A stretch of 64,000 nt of DNA from NCBI RefSeq assembly GCF_035582795.1, contig NC_134367.1:89077062-89141061 (forward strand). The letters are read 5' to 3'. This document shows, piece after piece, positions 1-10,725 of this stretch. Both the position numbers and the translations under genes were made by a program. The notes below the pieces were generated by a model. The model worked only from the letters and a program-made list of their open reading frames with translations. It did not search any database and was not told the origin of the DNA. This DNA is from Mycteria americana (taxonomy: Eukaryota > Chordata > Aves > Ciconiiformes > Ciconiidae). How positions within the stretch are numbered: position 1 is the stretch's first letter; every line of letters starts with the position of its first letter.

Positions 1-75
1 CGGCTCCCCGCGCCCACGCGCGTCAGTGCCCGCCAAAGCAGAGGGGCAGCCCTGTGCTGGGGACACGAGGCGTTA
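1..75. other. CpG-rich edge, probably 3' flank of the COX20 promoter island
   Basis: The first 70 or so bases are rich in C, G and CpG, then composition drops quickly to AT-rich DNA. COX20 exon 2 begins at 1822 on the + strand and its short exon 1 is not recognisable in the window, so this looks like the downstream edge of the COX20 promoter island. I see no convincing start codon followed by a splice donor here. This is an inference from position and composition. Confidence 0.4.
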
Positions 76-1821
76 TCGCAAACCACTTGTGAACCCCCGC
101 CGGTTTTGCTCCAGAGGGAATAATTGGGGAACGATACATGGAAACCGATGGCAGAACTGAGGCTCTGGGGCCAAGCGGGTGTGGTGGGGTTTTTGTGTTT
201 GTTTTTCCACGGACCCCTCTACGGGGCTTTTTCTTTGAGAGTGAAACGCTGTCGTGACACTTAAGCCTTCATAACGCCAGTAGCTAGCAATGGTTAGAGT
301 CGTAACAAGTGATTTCAAGTATAGCAACAGGTGAAATACTATTTTAAAAGGATGCATCATGCTGCGTGGATGTAGCAGGAATACCTTCTTAGCCAACAAC
401 AGCAACATATCAAGTGACTTCTTCCTTAGGAGAGTACTTGAAATTACTCATTAGGAGACTAGACTGACATAGACCAAATCCTTTTCGTCTCATTTGTACA
501 CAAGGATTATGTGGAAACAGCTGATGGTCGTCCATAGGGAATGTAGATAAAATTATTGATGGGGATTTCCATGCTTGCATACAAATCCAGCTGTTGTCAG
601 ATGCTTGCCGTCCTTATTGCCACAGTCAGACGTGTTTCACAATGACTTGTCTCACAGAGTTGTCAGCCCTCCACAAATAGTTGACTGTAGCACTCGCATC
701 TTCAACGTCTACTTTGTGCAAGTAGAATAGCTGCACAAGAAATTAAAACCCTTTAAAAACCATCTTGCAAGATTTCAGTTGATACAGTTGCACATGTGAC
801 ATTTAATGGTCTCAGGATTTAAACACAACAGAATGAAGGCAAAGTCTCACACTATCCCTAACAAAAGAATTAATAGCACAAAGATGGGCAGATGTTACCG
901 TGGTGCAGCCACCTTAACCCTGACCCATGTCATCTGGAGGCCTTTTTGTGTCTAGTTTCTTACTCCTGCTTGTGGCACTAACATGCCTTTGCAAGGATGT
1001 TTGCCAGGTGGGAAATACGAATTGTATTCAAGTTAGAAGACTTGGGTTATGCAGAAGCCAGTGTAGGCATCTCTGAAATTAAAAACATATTTGTCAGTTC
1101 ACAGTTGGGTTTATGAATGCCACTTGAAAATTAAGTAGAAAACTGATAGATATAAGCTAGAGTAGGTTGTAAATGTGGGGCAGAGTATGAAATAATTTGG
1201 ATAATTTTTACCAGTAGGTTCATTTAAAAACTTACATGTTGTATATAGAAGAATTTCTGTGCACAGCCCCTATTTAACCTAATAGGATTAGGTTAAAAAT
1301 TACTGGTTTCTAAATGTTTTTATTCAGTGTTCAGTATAAGGTTCTCTACTACGTGTCCATTCTCCAGTAATTTCACTCTTTTTTTTTTAAGCACATTTGC
1401 CTTTTCAGGTATTAAAATTACATGGCATAACTAACTGCATAATTGCTTGTAACCTTACCTGTTTGCTGTGATGTATGTTGGTTTTGAATAAAGATCCTGG
1501 ATTCTTAAGGGTTTTCTCCCTTCCCTTTTTGGGGAATGTAAAGGAAAAAATGAAATAGTTCTTTTATAACATTCAATAGAAAGGGTGGATCAACAGGTTT
1601 GTACAAAATGATGTCACCCGTATCAATAGTTAACTCTTCCGAAACCATTCCTGATACAGCTGTGCATGTTCACTTTTGCTCAGATATAACCCTGGAAGTA
1701 GGAAATCCTCAAGTGTTTATTTTTGACTACTAAGATAACAAGTCAGTTTTACAATGGAGTTGGCATTATAGATTTCTACAAAAGTAACTTTTTAAATTTA
1801 TGGTGTGTTTTTTTCTTACAG
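76..1821 (+). other. COX20: COX20 intron 1 (3' part)
   Basis: AT-rich non-coding DNA ending in a pyrimidine-rich tract and a CAG acceptor immediately before exon 2. It contains an AATAAA near 1486 that need not be used. No second gene or recognised repeat was seen. The left end of the intron lies at or beyond the window edge. Confidence 0.6.
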
Positions 1822-1936
1822 TCCTTTAAACTCCTAGGATTTCTTGATGTTAAGAGTGTCCCATGTGCACGAGAATCAGTGCTCTATGGCTCCCTGGGAT
1901 CTTTAGTTGTGGGTCTTGGACATTTTTTAGCAACTA
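1822..1936 (+). CDS. COX20: COX20 exon 2
   Basis: Follows a T-rich tract and CAG acceptor, begins in frame with Ser-Phe-Lys, and ends inside a Ser codon at a consensus GTAAGT donor (1937-1942). It encodes the conserved N-terminal KLLGFLDV segment and the first membrane span. The 115-nt length leaves one base, completed by exon 3. Confidence 0.95.
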
Positions 1937-2077
1937 GTAAGTATTTATTCCTTCTGGGGTTTATGTATTTATTTGCAAGGAAAAATTAATTCCTATTTGC
2001 TGTTAGGTTTTATTAATAATGGGAAGTCATCCAAGGTTTTTCTCTAATTTTTTTGAGGATTTTTGTTTTTCTTTCAG

Positions 2078-2141
2078 GTAGAGTTAGAAGATCTTGTGAC
2101 TTTGCAGTTGGTGGCTTTATATGCACAATGTTAGGATACTG
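2078..2141 (+). CDS. COX20: COX20 exon 3
   Basis: A 64-nt exon after a TTTCAG acceptor, ending at a GTATGT donor. It gives the loop SRVRRSCD and the second membrane span through a split Trp codon. The phase matches both neighbouring exons. Confidence 0.95.
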
Positions 2142-2732
2142 GTATGTAAAACGCTTCTTGAATTTTGACAGACCTATGTTGGCTGCTTTGTACAACGTGA
2201 TCCCCATGTGACCTTCCACGCTGTTTTTGAAACTCCATAAAAAACTTGCCTAGCAAAGTGTCCTCTTCCTTCTCCCCGAAATACTTCTTTTTTTAAAGGA
2301 AAAGAGTTCAATGCCTTTGAATTTTTATGTTAATACTTTAAAAAAAAATTGCTATTGTTTCTTGAATCCTAAGAGATCAAACCACCCACTTATTTCCGTC
2401 TTCCTTAATTCTTTCTTTTTTCCTTCACATATGCCATCCTTCTGTCCTAATTATAAAGACAGCATACTAAATGGTCATGAAATTAAGATCCAAATTATAG
2501 AAATTAGCATTTTCCATTGGACTTGTATATCCTGCTCCTCAGTGGCTGCATAATGTTTGCCTTAAAGAAATAGCAGTTGCCCTAGTATTTTCATTATGCA
2601 TAATTTCATAAATGAATTTTACTAGCATTATTATATGTGGTTTCAACTGTTCAACTGGCTGAACAACACTGATTTGATACTATCACTCATATAAAGCAGG
2701 GAATCATGTTTTCTTTTCATCCCCTCCTCTAG

Positions 2733-2874
2733 GTTTTACTGCAGGTACAATTTGGCCCAACACAGGATCCGGCAAAGAATGCTTAAAGAAGGAATGAGAA
2801 ACAAAATTTTATTTGAAGGCAGTTCTCTTGATCCAGAAAGAAAACAAACTGGCAATGAAAGAAGCGATTCATAG
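2733..2874 (+). CDS. COX20: COX20 exon 4, C-terminus and stop
   Basis: Begins after a CCTCTAG acceptor, finishes the split Trp codon, and encodes FYCRYNLAQHRIRQRM and the conserved SLDPERK tail. It stops at TAG 2872-2874. The basic, soluble C-terminal tail matches the human protein in length and in the DPERK motif. Confidence 0.95.
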
Positions 2875-3500
2875 TCTGCTGTAGAGGAATCTGTGGTCTA
2901 ATACAGCTTTGGGAGAAGGTAGTCCAAAAATGGCAGCCTTCCCTGTGAATGTGTGAGGTGCCTAGAACTGATAAATCATGCTGGTTTTCCTAGCAAATCC
3001 GAGCAAGAAAATCACAGCGAAATCTGTTAAGTCAGTATACAAGCCTTCCTTTGTTTCATATATGTATGTATGTATGTATATGACTATGTACACAGTTAGG
3101 AATGACCTCCTGTTAAACATCTGGGAACTGATGTGTTCTGTTACAGGGTCTCGGAGGATTAATGACAGTGTTTTGGGGCTGCTTTAACTTCCATTATAAA
3201 CAGAGTGGTTCGTTTTAGCAAAGTTGTAATTACATCTCATTTAAATACAGGAAAATAATTTCATCAGCTGTTCTCCGAGTAAATGTATCCTTCGGTGCTA
3301 CTGTTAATTGTGCTGTTTGTAAAACAGGAATACTTAGACAGTAGGTGAAGGCTTTGCTGGTGCAAGGTGGGTGATATGAGTAGCCTTTGCAAGATTTCAG
3401 CTGCAGAATAACTTCAGATATTTCATATACACTGTGAAGTTGAAGGATTTCCATTTTTGTTCTGTGGAAAACTAAGAATAAAATCACACCTCAGAAGCAG
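2875..3500 (+). other. COX20: COX20 3' UTR with poly(A) signal
   Basis: Non-coding sequence after the COX20 stop. An AATAAA at 3477-3482 lies about 600 nt downstream and is the first good poly(A) signal. A second AATAAA at 4200-4205 could give a longer form. A TATG microsatellite (about 3058-3082) lies inside. The real transcript end cannot be read from the sequence. Confidence 0.6.
3058..3082. repeat. (TATG)n microsatellite
   Basis: Tandem TATG units in the COX20 3' UTR. Confidence 0.85.
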
Positions 3501-5899
3501 TCTAAGCTATATAAGTAACTAATCTTCTTACTTGATTAAAAATCTTGCTCTTCTGTTTAAGACATTTCCTTACAATTGGTGGAATAATAATTTACGTTAT
3601 TTGTAAGTAGCAATGGTCAGTAGTTGTTTGTTTTTGTTTTTTTTTTTTTTTAAAAAGGCATGTTCTACTTGTATATTTCACTGTACATTTTCAGTTGAAA
3701 GAAATATCACTATATAATTTCAAGGAAACCATCTTCTTTGGAAATACGGTGTTAGATCTAATTGCATATTGGTAGAAAGATAACTGATGGCATAATATTC
3801 CTTGCTTGCTTCTGTCTACACCAGTGACACAATGTACTTAACTTACTTTTTTCACAAAATGGTCTCTAGTATACTACTCTGTAAGCACTTTTTGGTCTGA
3901 AGGTATTCACTGAGCAAAACCAGTCCTTTCCCCCTACCCTATACTTACTCTGAGAGAGTTTGCGATCTGTTGTCAACTCAAGTAGGTGGAGGGAGGTTTG
4001 GGAATCCAGACGTAAACAGCAGCATTGCTCTACTTATTTAATTTGGAAATATACATGAAAGCACTAAACCAACCTGGTGTTTACACTAAGATAATTAAAC
4101 TCTTACCCTCTGTGGATTAGCCTCTTACAAGACGAAAACAAACCTGTATACTCTGTTTCCTTTTTTTCCTCTATTCCTCCTGTTTCTTCTGGAGGAGACA
4201 ATAAAGATAAATCTGTGGAGGACATTCAGTTCAGTAGTTTTATATAAAAAGTCTCCAGAAGACTTGGGTTGGTGCAATGAAACACTTTCTGTCCTCACTG
4301 CAAGATCTAAACTCACAAGTTAACTGGTAGCTAACTCTAATTCAGAGAAGAAGAACGTTTCCCCTGGTTCTGTGCTGAGAGGGAGGGAGGCTCCTTCCCT
4401 TTGGATGAGGTAGGAGGTGTTGCCTCGGAAAGCCCCTGGAGCAGCAGCTGGGAAACTGAGTGAGCCATGAGCAAGGACTTAGCAAGCTCCTGTTTTTAAT
4501 ACATGGTTGAGTTCTTTCCCATCTGACATAAGAAAAAGAACTGCAGCCTAAGGAGGGGGGCTTTTGGCTGCGAGGTCATGGTTCAGCTGGGGAGTTAGGA
4601 AACAAAAGCACGCAGATGAAAATTACTCTTTGGCAAAGAGCAGTTGTAGAGAAAGAAGAGAGTGCTGTTTTGTACTGATAGGAAAGAAGTCAGCGTGCGT
4701 GCGCCTAACGGCATCCTTCGAAATGCACAAGTACTGTGACTGCGTGAGAAAAAAGCAGAAGCATCACTATACTGTGGAAATTTAAAAATCTGGGGAAAAC
4801 TGCAGCGTTAGATCCTCTCTGGTGTTAACTGGTGTTGGTGTAAGCTACTGCATTTAAGGATATTAGCTCAATAGCGCTTAACTACAGTATCAGCAATTCT
4901 GGCCAATAACTATGCAATTCTAGATGTATCTGCGTTGCGTAGATAACCGATCTAATACTTCTGCCTCACTGTGCAAAATGTAAAATGAGTATGCCAGACG
5001 GTAACAGAAAATTGGGGAAAGAGGCAATACGCGGGCAGGCTGGCCGACGCCTTTGAGTTTCATTATCTAGTAAAAGTTGAGGTGGAACTGAGCTAACCAA
5101 AAGTCAGAGCCTTTGCTGAAGGGGCGTGGGGAGTAAGACGAGGAAGCTGTGAGCAGGACTCAGTTGGCGCGAGAGGGGAGGGCCTGCAATAGCAGAGGGA
5201 AGAATGCTCATGGTGAAACCACGCAGGGGAAGAAGCTGCCATCACTCCTCCAAGCGCCGGCTACAGCAGCTCCTGCGCCAGCTATGGAAAGTGCAGTGAA
5301 AGTGATGATGGGTTACAAACCCCCGTTGAAAGGGCGAGGGACAGGACAAAACCCCAAAACCTCGAAGGTATTAGTTGTCATAAATTAGCATACATTCACA
5401 AGAAAATAAAAATTGTAGTAACTGACTAGAAGTAGTTTAACATTTGAAAACAATTTCCTAACTATTTTTTAAACTAGTGCGCCGCATCCCTATTAATGCT
5501 AATTTGTTTAATCTAAGTCATTGTTGGAAACACGTAGCGCGCGTCTGTGTTTTATTCTTGGACTTGGTATCTTTATTTTAAGTATTGCTGCTAATGACAG
5601 ATGTGATAGTTCTTGCTTTATCGAGGTTCAAAACATTCCTCAAACTAAAACATACTGGAGTTACTAGAAAGGAAGAGAAAGAGTAATTTTGAAGCTGTTT
5701 GGTTTGCAGCGCTCTGAATGAGCCTTAAAAGGAGAGAATGAAGTATAGCAACTTTAAGCTATAAGGTTGCTAAATTCTTGTTTATTTGACCGACAGTTAC
5801 ATTACTTGGTCACTAAACGGTGACTGCCAAGCACACTTAGTTTTTATCCCTGAAGTTAGTAAAATCCTCCCTTAAAGCAATCTAAACCACCACCAAAAT
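3501..5899. other. Intergenic, downstream of COX20
   Basis: No gene recognised. Holds a poly-T stretch at about 3626-3651 and the alternative AATAAA at 4200-4205. The open frames here are short and show no known domain. From about 4980 to 5350 GC and CpG content rise, and an open frame there ends with an AAG|GTATTA-like splice donor near 5370, but nothing else supports an exon. Confidence 0.5.
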
Positions 5900-6450
5900 A
5901 AACAGATGGGTTTACGGCCCCGTTCGCTCCTCCGCACCTTGCTCTTCCCACTCCCCGCCGCAGCGACGCTCTTGGGAAGAGGTGTTGGCCAGCCCCCCCG
6001 CGCCCTCGGGGCTCCCCACGGCGACCAGAGCCCGCTGCGCAGGGGCGCGAGTCCTCCAAGCCTTTCAGGAAGGAAAGTCACTGTCAAGGCAACAGGCAGA
6101 AACGCGGCAACCCCGGGTTCATTGCCAGCTCCGTTATTAGAGGTGTGTGTGACCGGATGGCCTCTGCTCTTCGGGGCCTTTCACTGACGCAGTTGTAATG
6201 CTTCAGCCGTCCACAATCGCGACGGGCTCAAAACCCGAGAAGCGTTTTGAAGTTGACAGCAGAGGCAATTACAGCTGTCATCCTAAACTCGTCGTTCGCG
6301 CCTTTACCCGAGCAGAGGTTTTTGGGAGGCGTTGTCGGCGTTGCCTTCTCACCGCGTTTTGCAGGCTTCCAGGCTATTTTGTGTGTCACCACCACCCCCC
6401 CCAAGTCCTCGAGTGCTGCGAAGGAAAGGTCACCTCCTGTCATTAACAAA
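5900..6450. other. Small CpG-rich patch between COX20 and HNRNPU
   Basis: A short GC-rich, CpG-containing segment, densest at about 5915-6120, in otherwise AT-rich DNA. Overlapping open frames on both strands are what high GC content produces by chance and match no family I know. It could be a small promoter, an enhancer or a long non-coding RNA start. No TATA box or clear exon was identified. Confidence 0.4.
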
Positions 6451-9100
6451 TGAGTCTGGCTTTTGGCAGAGTGATTTTTTAGGGGGGGGGAAGTACGTTT
6501 GTTATTTCTGGTGTAAGCAACCCAGGTAACAGTGAAGTACTGTGTGAACTCGGTTGTAATGAGCTCCCAAGTGAAAGATTTTCTCCAGCTTAGTAGACTA
6601 ATTCCCATACTTCTCTCATTCCTCTATCCAGGCGTTTAGCTCAAGAGCTCAGTGGTTACCAGTGAAAGTTGTTTGGTTTGCTCCATTTACGGTTTGAAAC
6701 AAATATGTTACTGCCTTGAAACACTGATCAGAACAAAGAATTTATAGTATGTCCATATGATCAAGAAGAGCATCTTTTGATGGTGGGGTTTTTTTTTAAT
6801 TTGAAGAACTAATAACTAATTAAATGTCAGAAGTGGAGCTGAGTTTTCGTTAATGTGACTCAAGGCCTTGGAACATACATCCTTCTTACGCTTAAAATGA
6901 AAATATTACACTGCGCAAGTATGGCTGTTAAACCCTGAGATGGGGGCGGGGGAGCAGGCTGACGAACAGACGAGAAGAGAAGGTAAAGCCTTGGATGAGA
7001 CAGCGTGAGTATAACACAGGCTTTTATTCATGGCTACCAAAACCCTAAGACTTGTTTGTAGGCCCCCACGTTTTCACGGGCTCTCTGTTTTTTTCTGCAT
7101 GGGCTCGCAGTTTGCCTGAGAGCCATCCAGCAGCGGGCCTGCCTGATCCGGCGGGAAGAGGTCACAGCATCCCTGTTTTAAAGCTTAGGAGCAGTGCGTT
7201 CTGAGGAGGGTGTTTTAATCCTTCCGGCTTCTGTCATCTGTCATGAGCAAGGCTGCGTCACAGCTCTCAACCTCCCTGAGCGTGCCAGGAGCCCGCTGGC
7301 AGCGCATGGAACGTACCGTGGGAGCAGACCATTGCCGCTGCAGGGCTCCTTCTCTTCAGGCTGGCCACAGCTCCAAAAATACCCAGCCTGTATATTGTGG
7401 TGATCTATTTAACCGCACCAAAGATTCCCCCTCTCTCTCTCTTCACGCTCTGAAGAGAATGAAACGCATGCTTTGCTTATTTTTTAAACTCCTTGTTTAC
7501 TTTGTCAAATTCTGTTACAAAGAGCAGCAGATTCGCTCTCGGCCAACGTGGCGTCTCTCCCCGGACAGCAGATCCTCGTCTCTCCTACTGATGGCAAATG
7601 GCTTGTGATCAGCTCTGGCGATCACGGTGTGCATTTATCCATGAGGCATCTTGGCCTTCAAGCGCACGTACACATGCACGACGGGCTTTCAGAGTTCACC
7701 TACAAGCTTTACAACTCTGGCTGATGCTTCAGGCTTTCCATCAGCCAGGTCAAGAGTTCCTACCACCTTTACCTTGCCAGGTGGCCAAACCCAGTGAGAG
7801 ATCTTTCTCCACCACCTCATCGCTGTGACGCTTTGCACAGATGCTGCGGAAATGGGATGAGCGGTCCACCCAGCCCAGTTGCCCGTGGCTGCTGCTTCTG
7901 AGCAAATTCGCAGCCAGAGTGTCCACAATTCCTGCCAACAGAACATTTAGGATGCGTTACTGAGGCAGTGAAAGGGAAGCTAACATCCCCTTCCCTGCCA
8001 GGAAACATTCAGGCTCCGGATGAGGTAGTAGCAACATTGCTGAAGGTGTAAAGCCAGTAACTGAGTTATTATTGGGCAGATACAGGATCACAAATGGCTG
8101 CTGCAGGAGTCCTTCATCGAGCAAATATAGAGGAAAAAATTTTCAACGGCCTGTTCCTCAAAATAGAGGGGATGATACTCTGTTCAGGCCCCACAAAGAA
8201 ATCTGGAACTACCAGTGATTATTACATTATTACATTACATTATTACATGTGCTTAGAATGCATTCATGCAACATGTAAAGCCCTCGAGGGTCACCCGGAG
8301 GCGGCATTGGGAGGCCGTGACAGAACTTGTTTGACTTGGTTTCTTAGCTCTGACAGTATCCAAGTGCCATGTTCTTCAGTAACCGCCCGCTCAGATTCCC
8401 AGATGGATAAAAGGAGCTCAGCCCTTTCTTCCTAAACTTCACAAAGTCCCCTTGAACCGCTACCGCGGAGGGCTTCTTAGCCCCGCTAACAAGTACGATG
8501 TCCTCTCCATCCCAAAAGCCAGTCACCGTTCACCGTCTCTACTCACCATTTTCTATAGCAATCTCCATTCATCCTTCTATCGGAGACAGCATACCTCGGC
8601 TTGTACACCTCTATCGCCCACGTGTGCGCTCTCGAGACCATCTGAGATGCACCCTGAGGACATCTTAAGTGGGCCACCGAGTGGCCACCTACCACACGGC
8701 CAGCAAGCCGCTCCCCCAGAATAATGCTCAGTTCAAGCAGAGCGAAGGATGTCCCCGCGCACACACGTACGTGGGCACAGGCGTGCAGCCATGCTCCCCG
8801 CGCTTCAGGAACGCTCTGAGAGCCGCACGGCTGTGAGACGCCACAAACCACAGCCCTGTATTAAATCGCACGCCCCTGGTACGGCAGCGAACCTGACAAA
8901 ATTCAGGGGAGTTCAGTGACTGACACATCAGCAACACCGTCCATCTGCTGGTGACCCCCCGTGGGATCCGCGCCAGTTGGAACGCGTAAGGTGCAGCCAC
9001 CGTTCAAGGAGGAACCCATGCACTCCCTCCCTTCCCCCACCAGCCTGTGGGTTGCTTTCAGCGGTGTAGTTTTCACTGGTTTGTTCTGGAACTAGAGGAG
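6451..9100. other. Intergenic, mixed composition, no gene recognised
   Basis: GC content is moderate and CpG is retained in places, for example around 7100-7400 and 8450-8950. Short A/T tracts and a TTACAT-type repeat at about 8218-8248 are visible. The longest open frame (about 7243-7608, + strand) has no recognisable domain. I see no RNA gene. Confidence 0.45.
8218..8248. repeat. Short TTACAT/ATTACATT tandem repeat
   Basis: Imperfect tandem copies of an ATTACATT-like unit. Confidence 0.7.
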
Positions 9101-9290
9101 GATACTTATGCGTGGTTACGTGCTGGATATACACCTTTCAAGGCAGTAAGGATCTATAAAAGCAAGCTCATTCCTGAAAACTTCTCTTCATTTTCTGCGC
9201 GAGGATCTGCCGAAATAAACCACTGGAGTCTCTCGTTTCCCTTCCGCGGGTGTTTCCGTAAAGGAAAAAACTAAAAAGGGACTGGCCAGC
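9101..9290 (+). mobile_element. Possible solo LTR remnant (TATA plus AATAAA)
   Basis: A TATAAAAG at 9155-9162 is followed 52 bases later by AATAAA at 9214-9219 and then by a T/C-rich stretch ending near 9255. This is the order expected across the U3-R-U5 junctions of a retroviral LTR. I could not define TG...CA ends or a target-site duplication, and no viral coding sequence lies next to it. It may instead be an ordinary promoter-like coincidence. Confidence 0.3.
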
Positions 9291-10299
9291 TGCCAAGTCG
9301 TGGAGGCACATAAATATCCCCGGGCTGTGCCAACACGGCTACCGAAGCAGTAGCAGCAGCCCCCTCCTGAGAATGCCCGGCAGCAGCTGGGGAGACGCTG
9401 GTTTTTTGGAAGCATCTCCTGGCCTCCACCTTCTTCTCCACCGCGGAGCAGACGGTGGAGTTTCCTCAGCACTGAGCAGAGCTGGGCTCAGCGCGCTGCC
9501 CTGCGGACCGGAGCGCTGGATCACAGCGATTCCGTCCACCTCCTCCTTTCTTTCAGAGAAAGCGGCTCTACCGCAGCCACGTCTGGGAGCCAGCTGGTCG
9601 GCTCAAGCACTGGCAGCTGGCGTGGTGGTGCTCGGTGGCCCCTGCTCCACGCAGGAGATACTTCCCTTCTCTTTGTAAAAAAAAGGGGCAGGCAAGCTCA
9701 TACAAAAGCTACGACTGAAGGAATGTCTTAGGTCTGGAAACCAAATGCGCTTTGTGACGTTTAAGTGTTGTGTCCTCCAATATGTAAGTACTGAAATAGA
9801 TCTTACTGTGCTATCAGAGCCGCTTTCTCCCAGGTCTCTCAGAGCAAACGGGGGGAATACACAAGACATTTAACTCGCACAAGTAATTTATGTCTAGTAT
9901 TTCTTTTTGAGATGCTTGCCTTACTATTTAACAATTTAATAAATGAACTGTTTTTAAAATTAATATTGTTATTATTACAAGGTAGCTGCTTGCATAATAG
10001 AGCGTACACTAGAGGCTGGGAAGCAGCTAGCTGAATAGCCGCCCCGCTGAAAAGGATAGGACTTACAGTGGACGCCAAGTTGAACGTGGGCCAAGAGTGT
10101 TCTCACTGCAAATAAGGCAAACCACAGTCTGGGCTCCATCAGGAAGTATGTCGCCAACAAATCAAGGGACGTACTTTTCCCTCGGTACGTGACGCTGCTG
10201 AGGCAGCGCGTCCAATATTGCTGTCCAGCTTTGGGCCTCTCGGTCAACAAGGATGTCGAAAAACCATAGAGGCTCCAGTGAAAAGCTCCCAAGGTGTTC
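9291..10299. other. Intergenic, no gene recognised
   Basis: GC-rich to about 9660, then AT-rich. Overlapping open frames on both strands (9373-9678 on +, 9188-9539 on -) show no domain and are treated as chance. Confidence 0.45.
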
Positions 10300-10725
10300 A
10301 GGGAGCTCAAGCGCATGTCCTCTGGAAAAACGATGGAAGGAGCTGGACTTCGCCCAAGGAGGAGCAGGCTGTGGGGTGACCTAATAACCGCCTGATAGTA
10401 TCTGCAGGACAGTTACAAGGAGGGAGCCAAACGCCTCTTGATAGTTGCAGATGGTGTGGCAGGGGCAATGGCCACAAACTCTAGCTTGGGAGCTTCCGAC
10501 CCGGCAGCGGGACAAACTGTTTTACTACGAGGGCAGTGCAGCACTGGAATAGGTTGCCCAGAGAGGTCGTGTAATTTCCACCCTTGCAGGTTTTTGAGCT
10601 TCTTGAGCTTCAGCTAGACAAAGCTCCAGCTGACCCGAGTACTAGTGCCGGCCCTGCTGCGAGCAGGAGGCTGGACTACATCTCCAGAAGGCCTTGTGAA
10701 CAACATTGCTGCGATTCTGCAACCT
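10300..10725 (+). mobile_element. CR1 LINE 3' end, truncated
   Basis: The block carries landmarks of the CR1 3' region in order: a GGGGTGACCTAATA segment, then the CACAAACT block, the GGTTGCCCAGAGAGGT block, the TGAGCAGG-like stretch and the GGCTGGACTA segment, ending near GTGATTCTGCAAC. The copy is 5'-truncated, as most CR1 copies are, and has many substitutions, so it is old. CR1 is the main LINE of birds. Confidence 0.85.

Larger units (their letters stand above)
1822..2874 (+). other. COX20: COX20 gene, exons 2-4 (partial, exon 1 outside)
   Basis: COX20 (formerly FAM36A) is a small mitochondrial inner-membrane protein that stabilises newly made COX2 and hands it to the SCO1/SCO2 copper chaperones during complex IV assembly. 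Three exons (1822-1936, 2078-2141, 2733-2874) join through consensus splice sites into 106 residues plus a stop. They start with SFKLLGFLDV and contain PCARESVLYGSLGS, HFLATSRVRRSCD and LFEGSSLDPERK, all of which align with human COX20 (118 residues). Two hydrophobic stretches (around VLYGSLGSLVVGLGHFL and FAVGGFICTMLGYW) fit the family's two membrane spans. About 12-14 N-terminal residues from exon 1 are missing and probably lie left of position 1. Next to HNRNPU in opposite orientation, as in human 1q44. Confidence 0.95.

Noticed and set aside
1480-1495. AATAAA near 1486 as a COX20 poly(A) site
   Set aside because: Lies inside intron 1 upstream of well-supported exons. Could at most give a rare truncated transcript.
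7243-7608. 121-codon open frame as a gene
   Set aside because: No recognisable domain, no splice or promoter support, and overlapping frames nearby.
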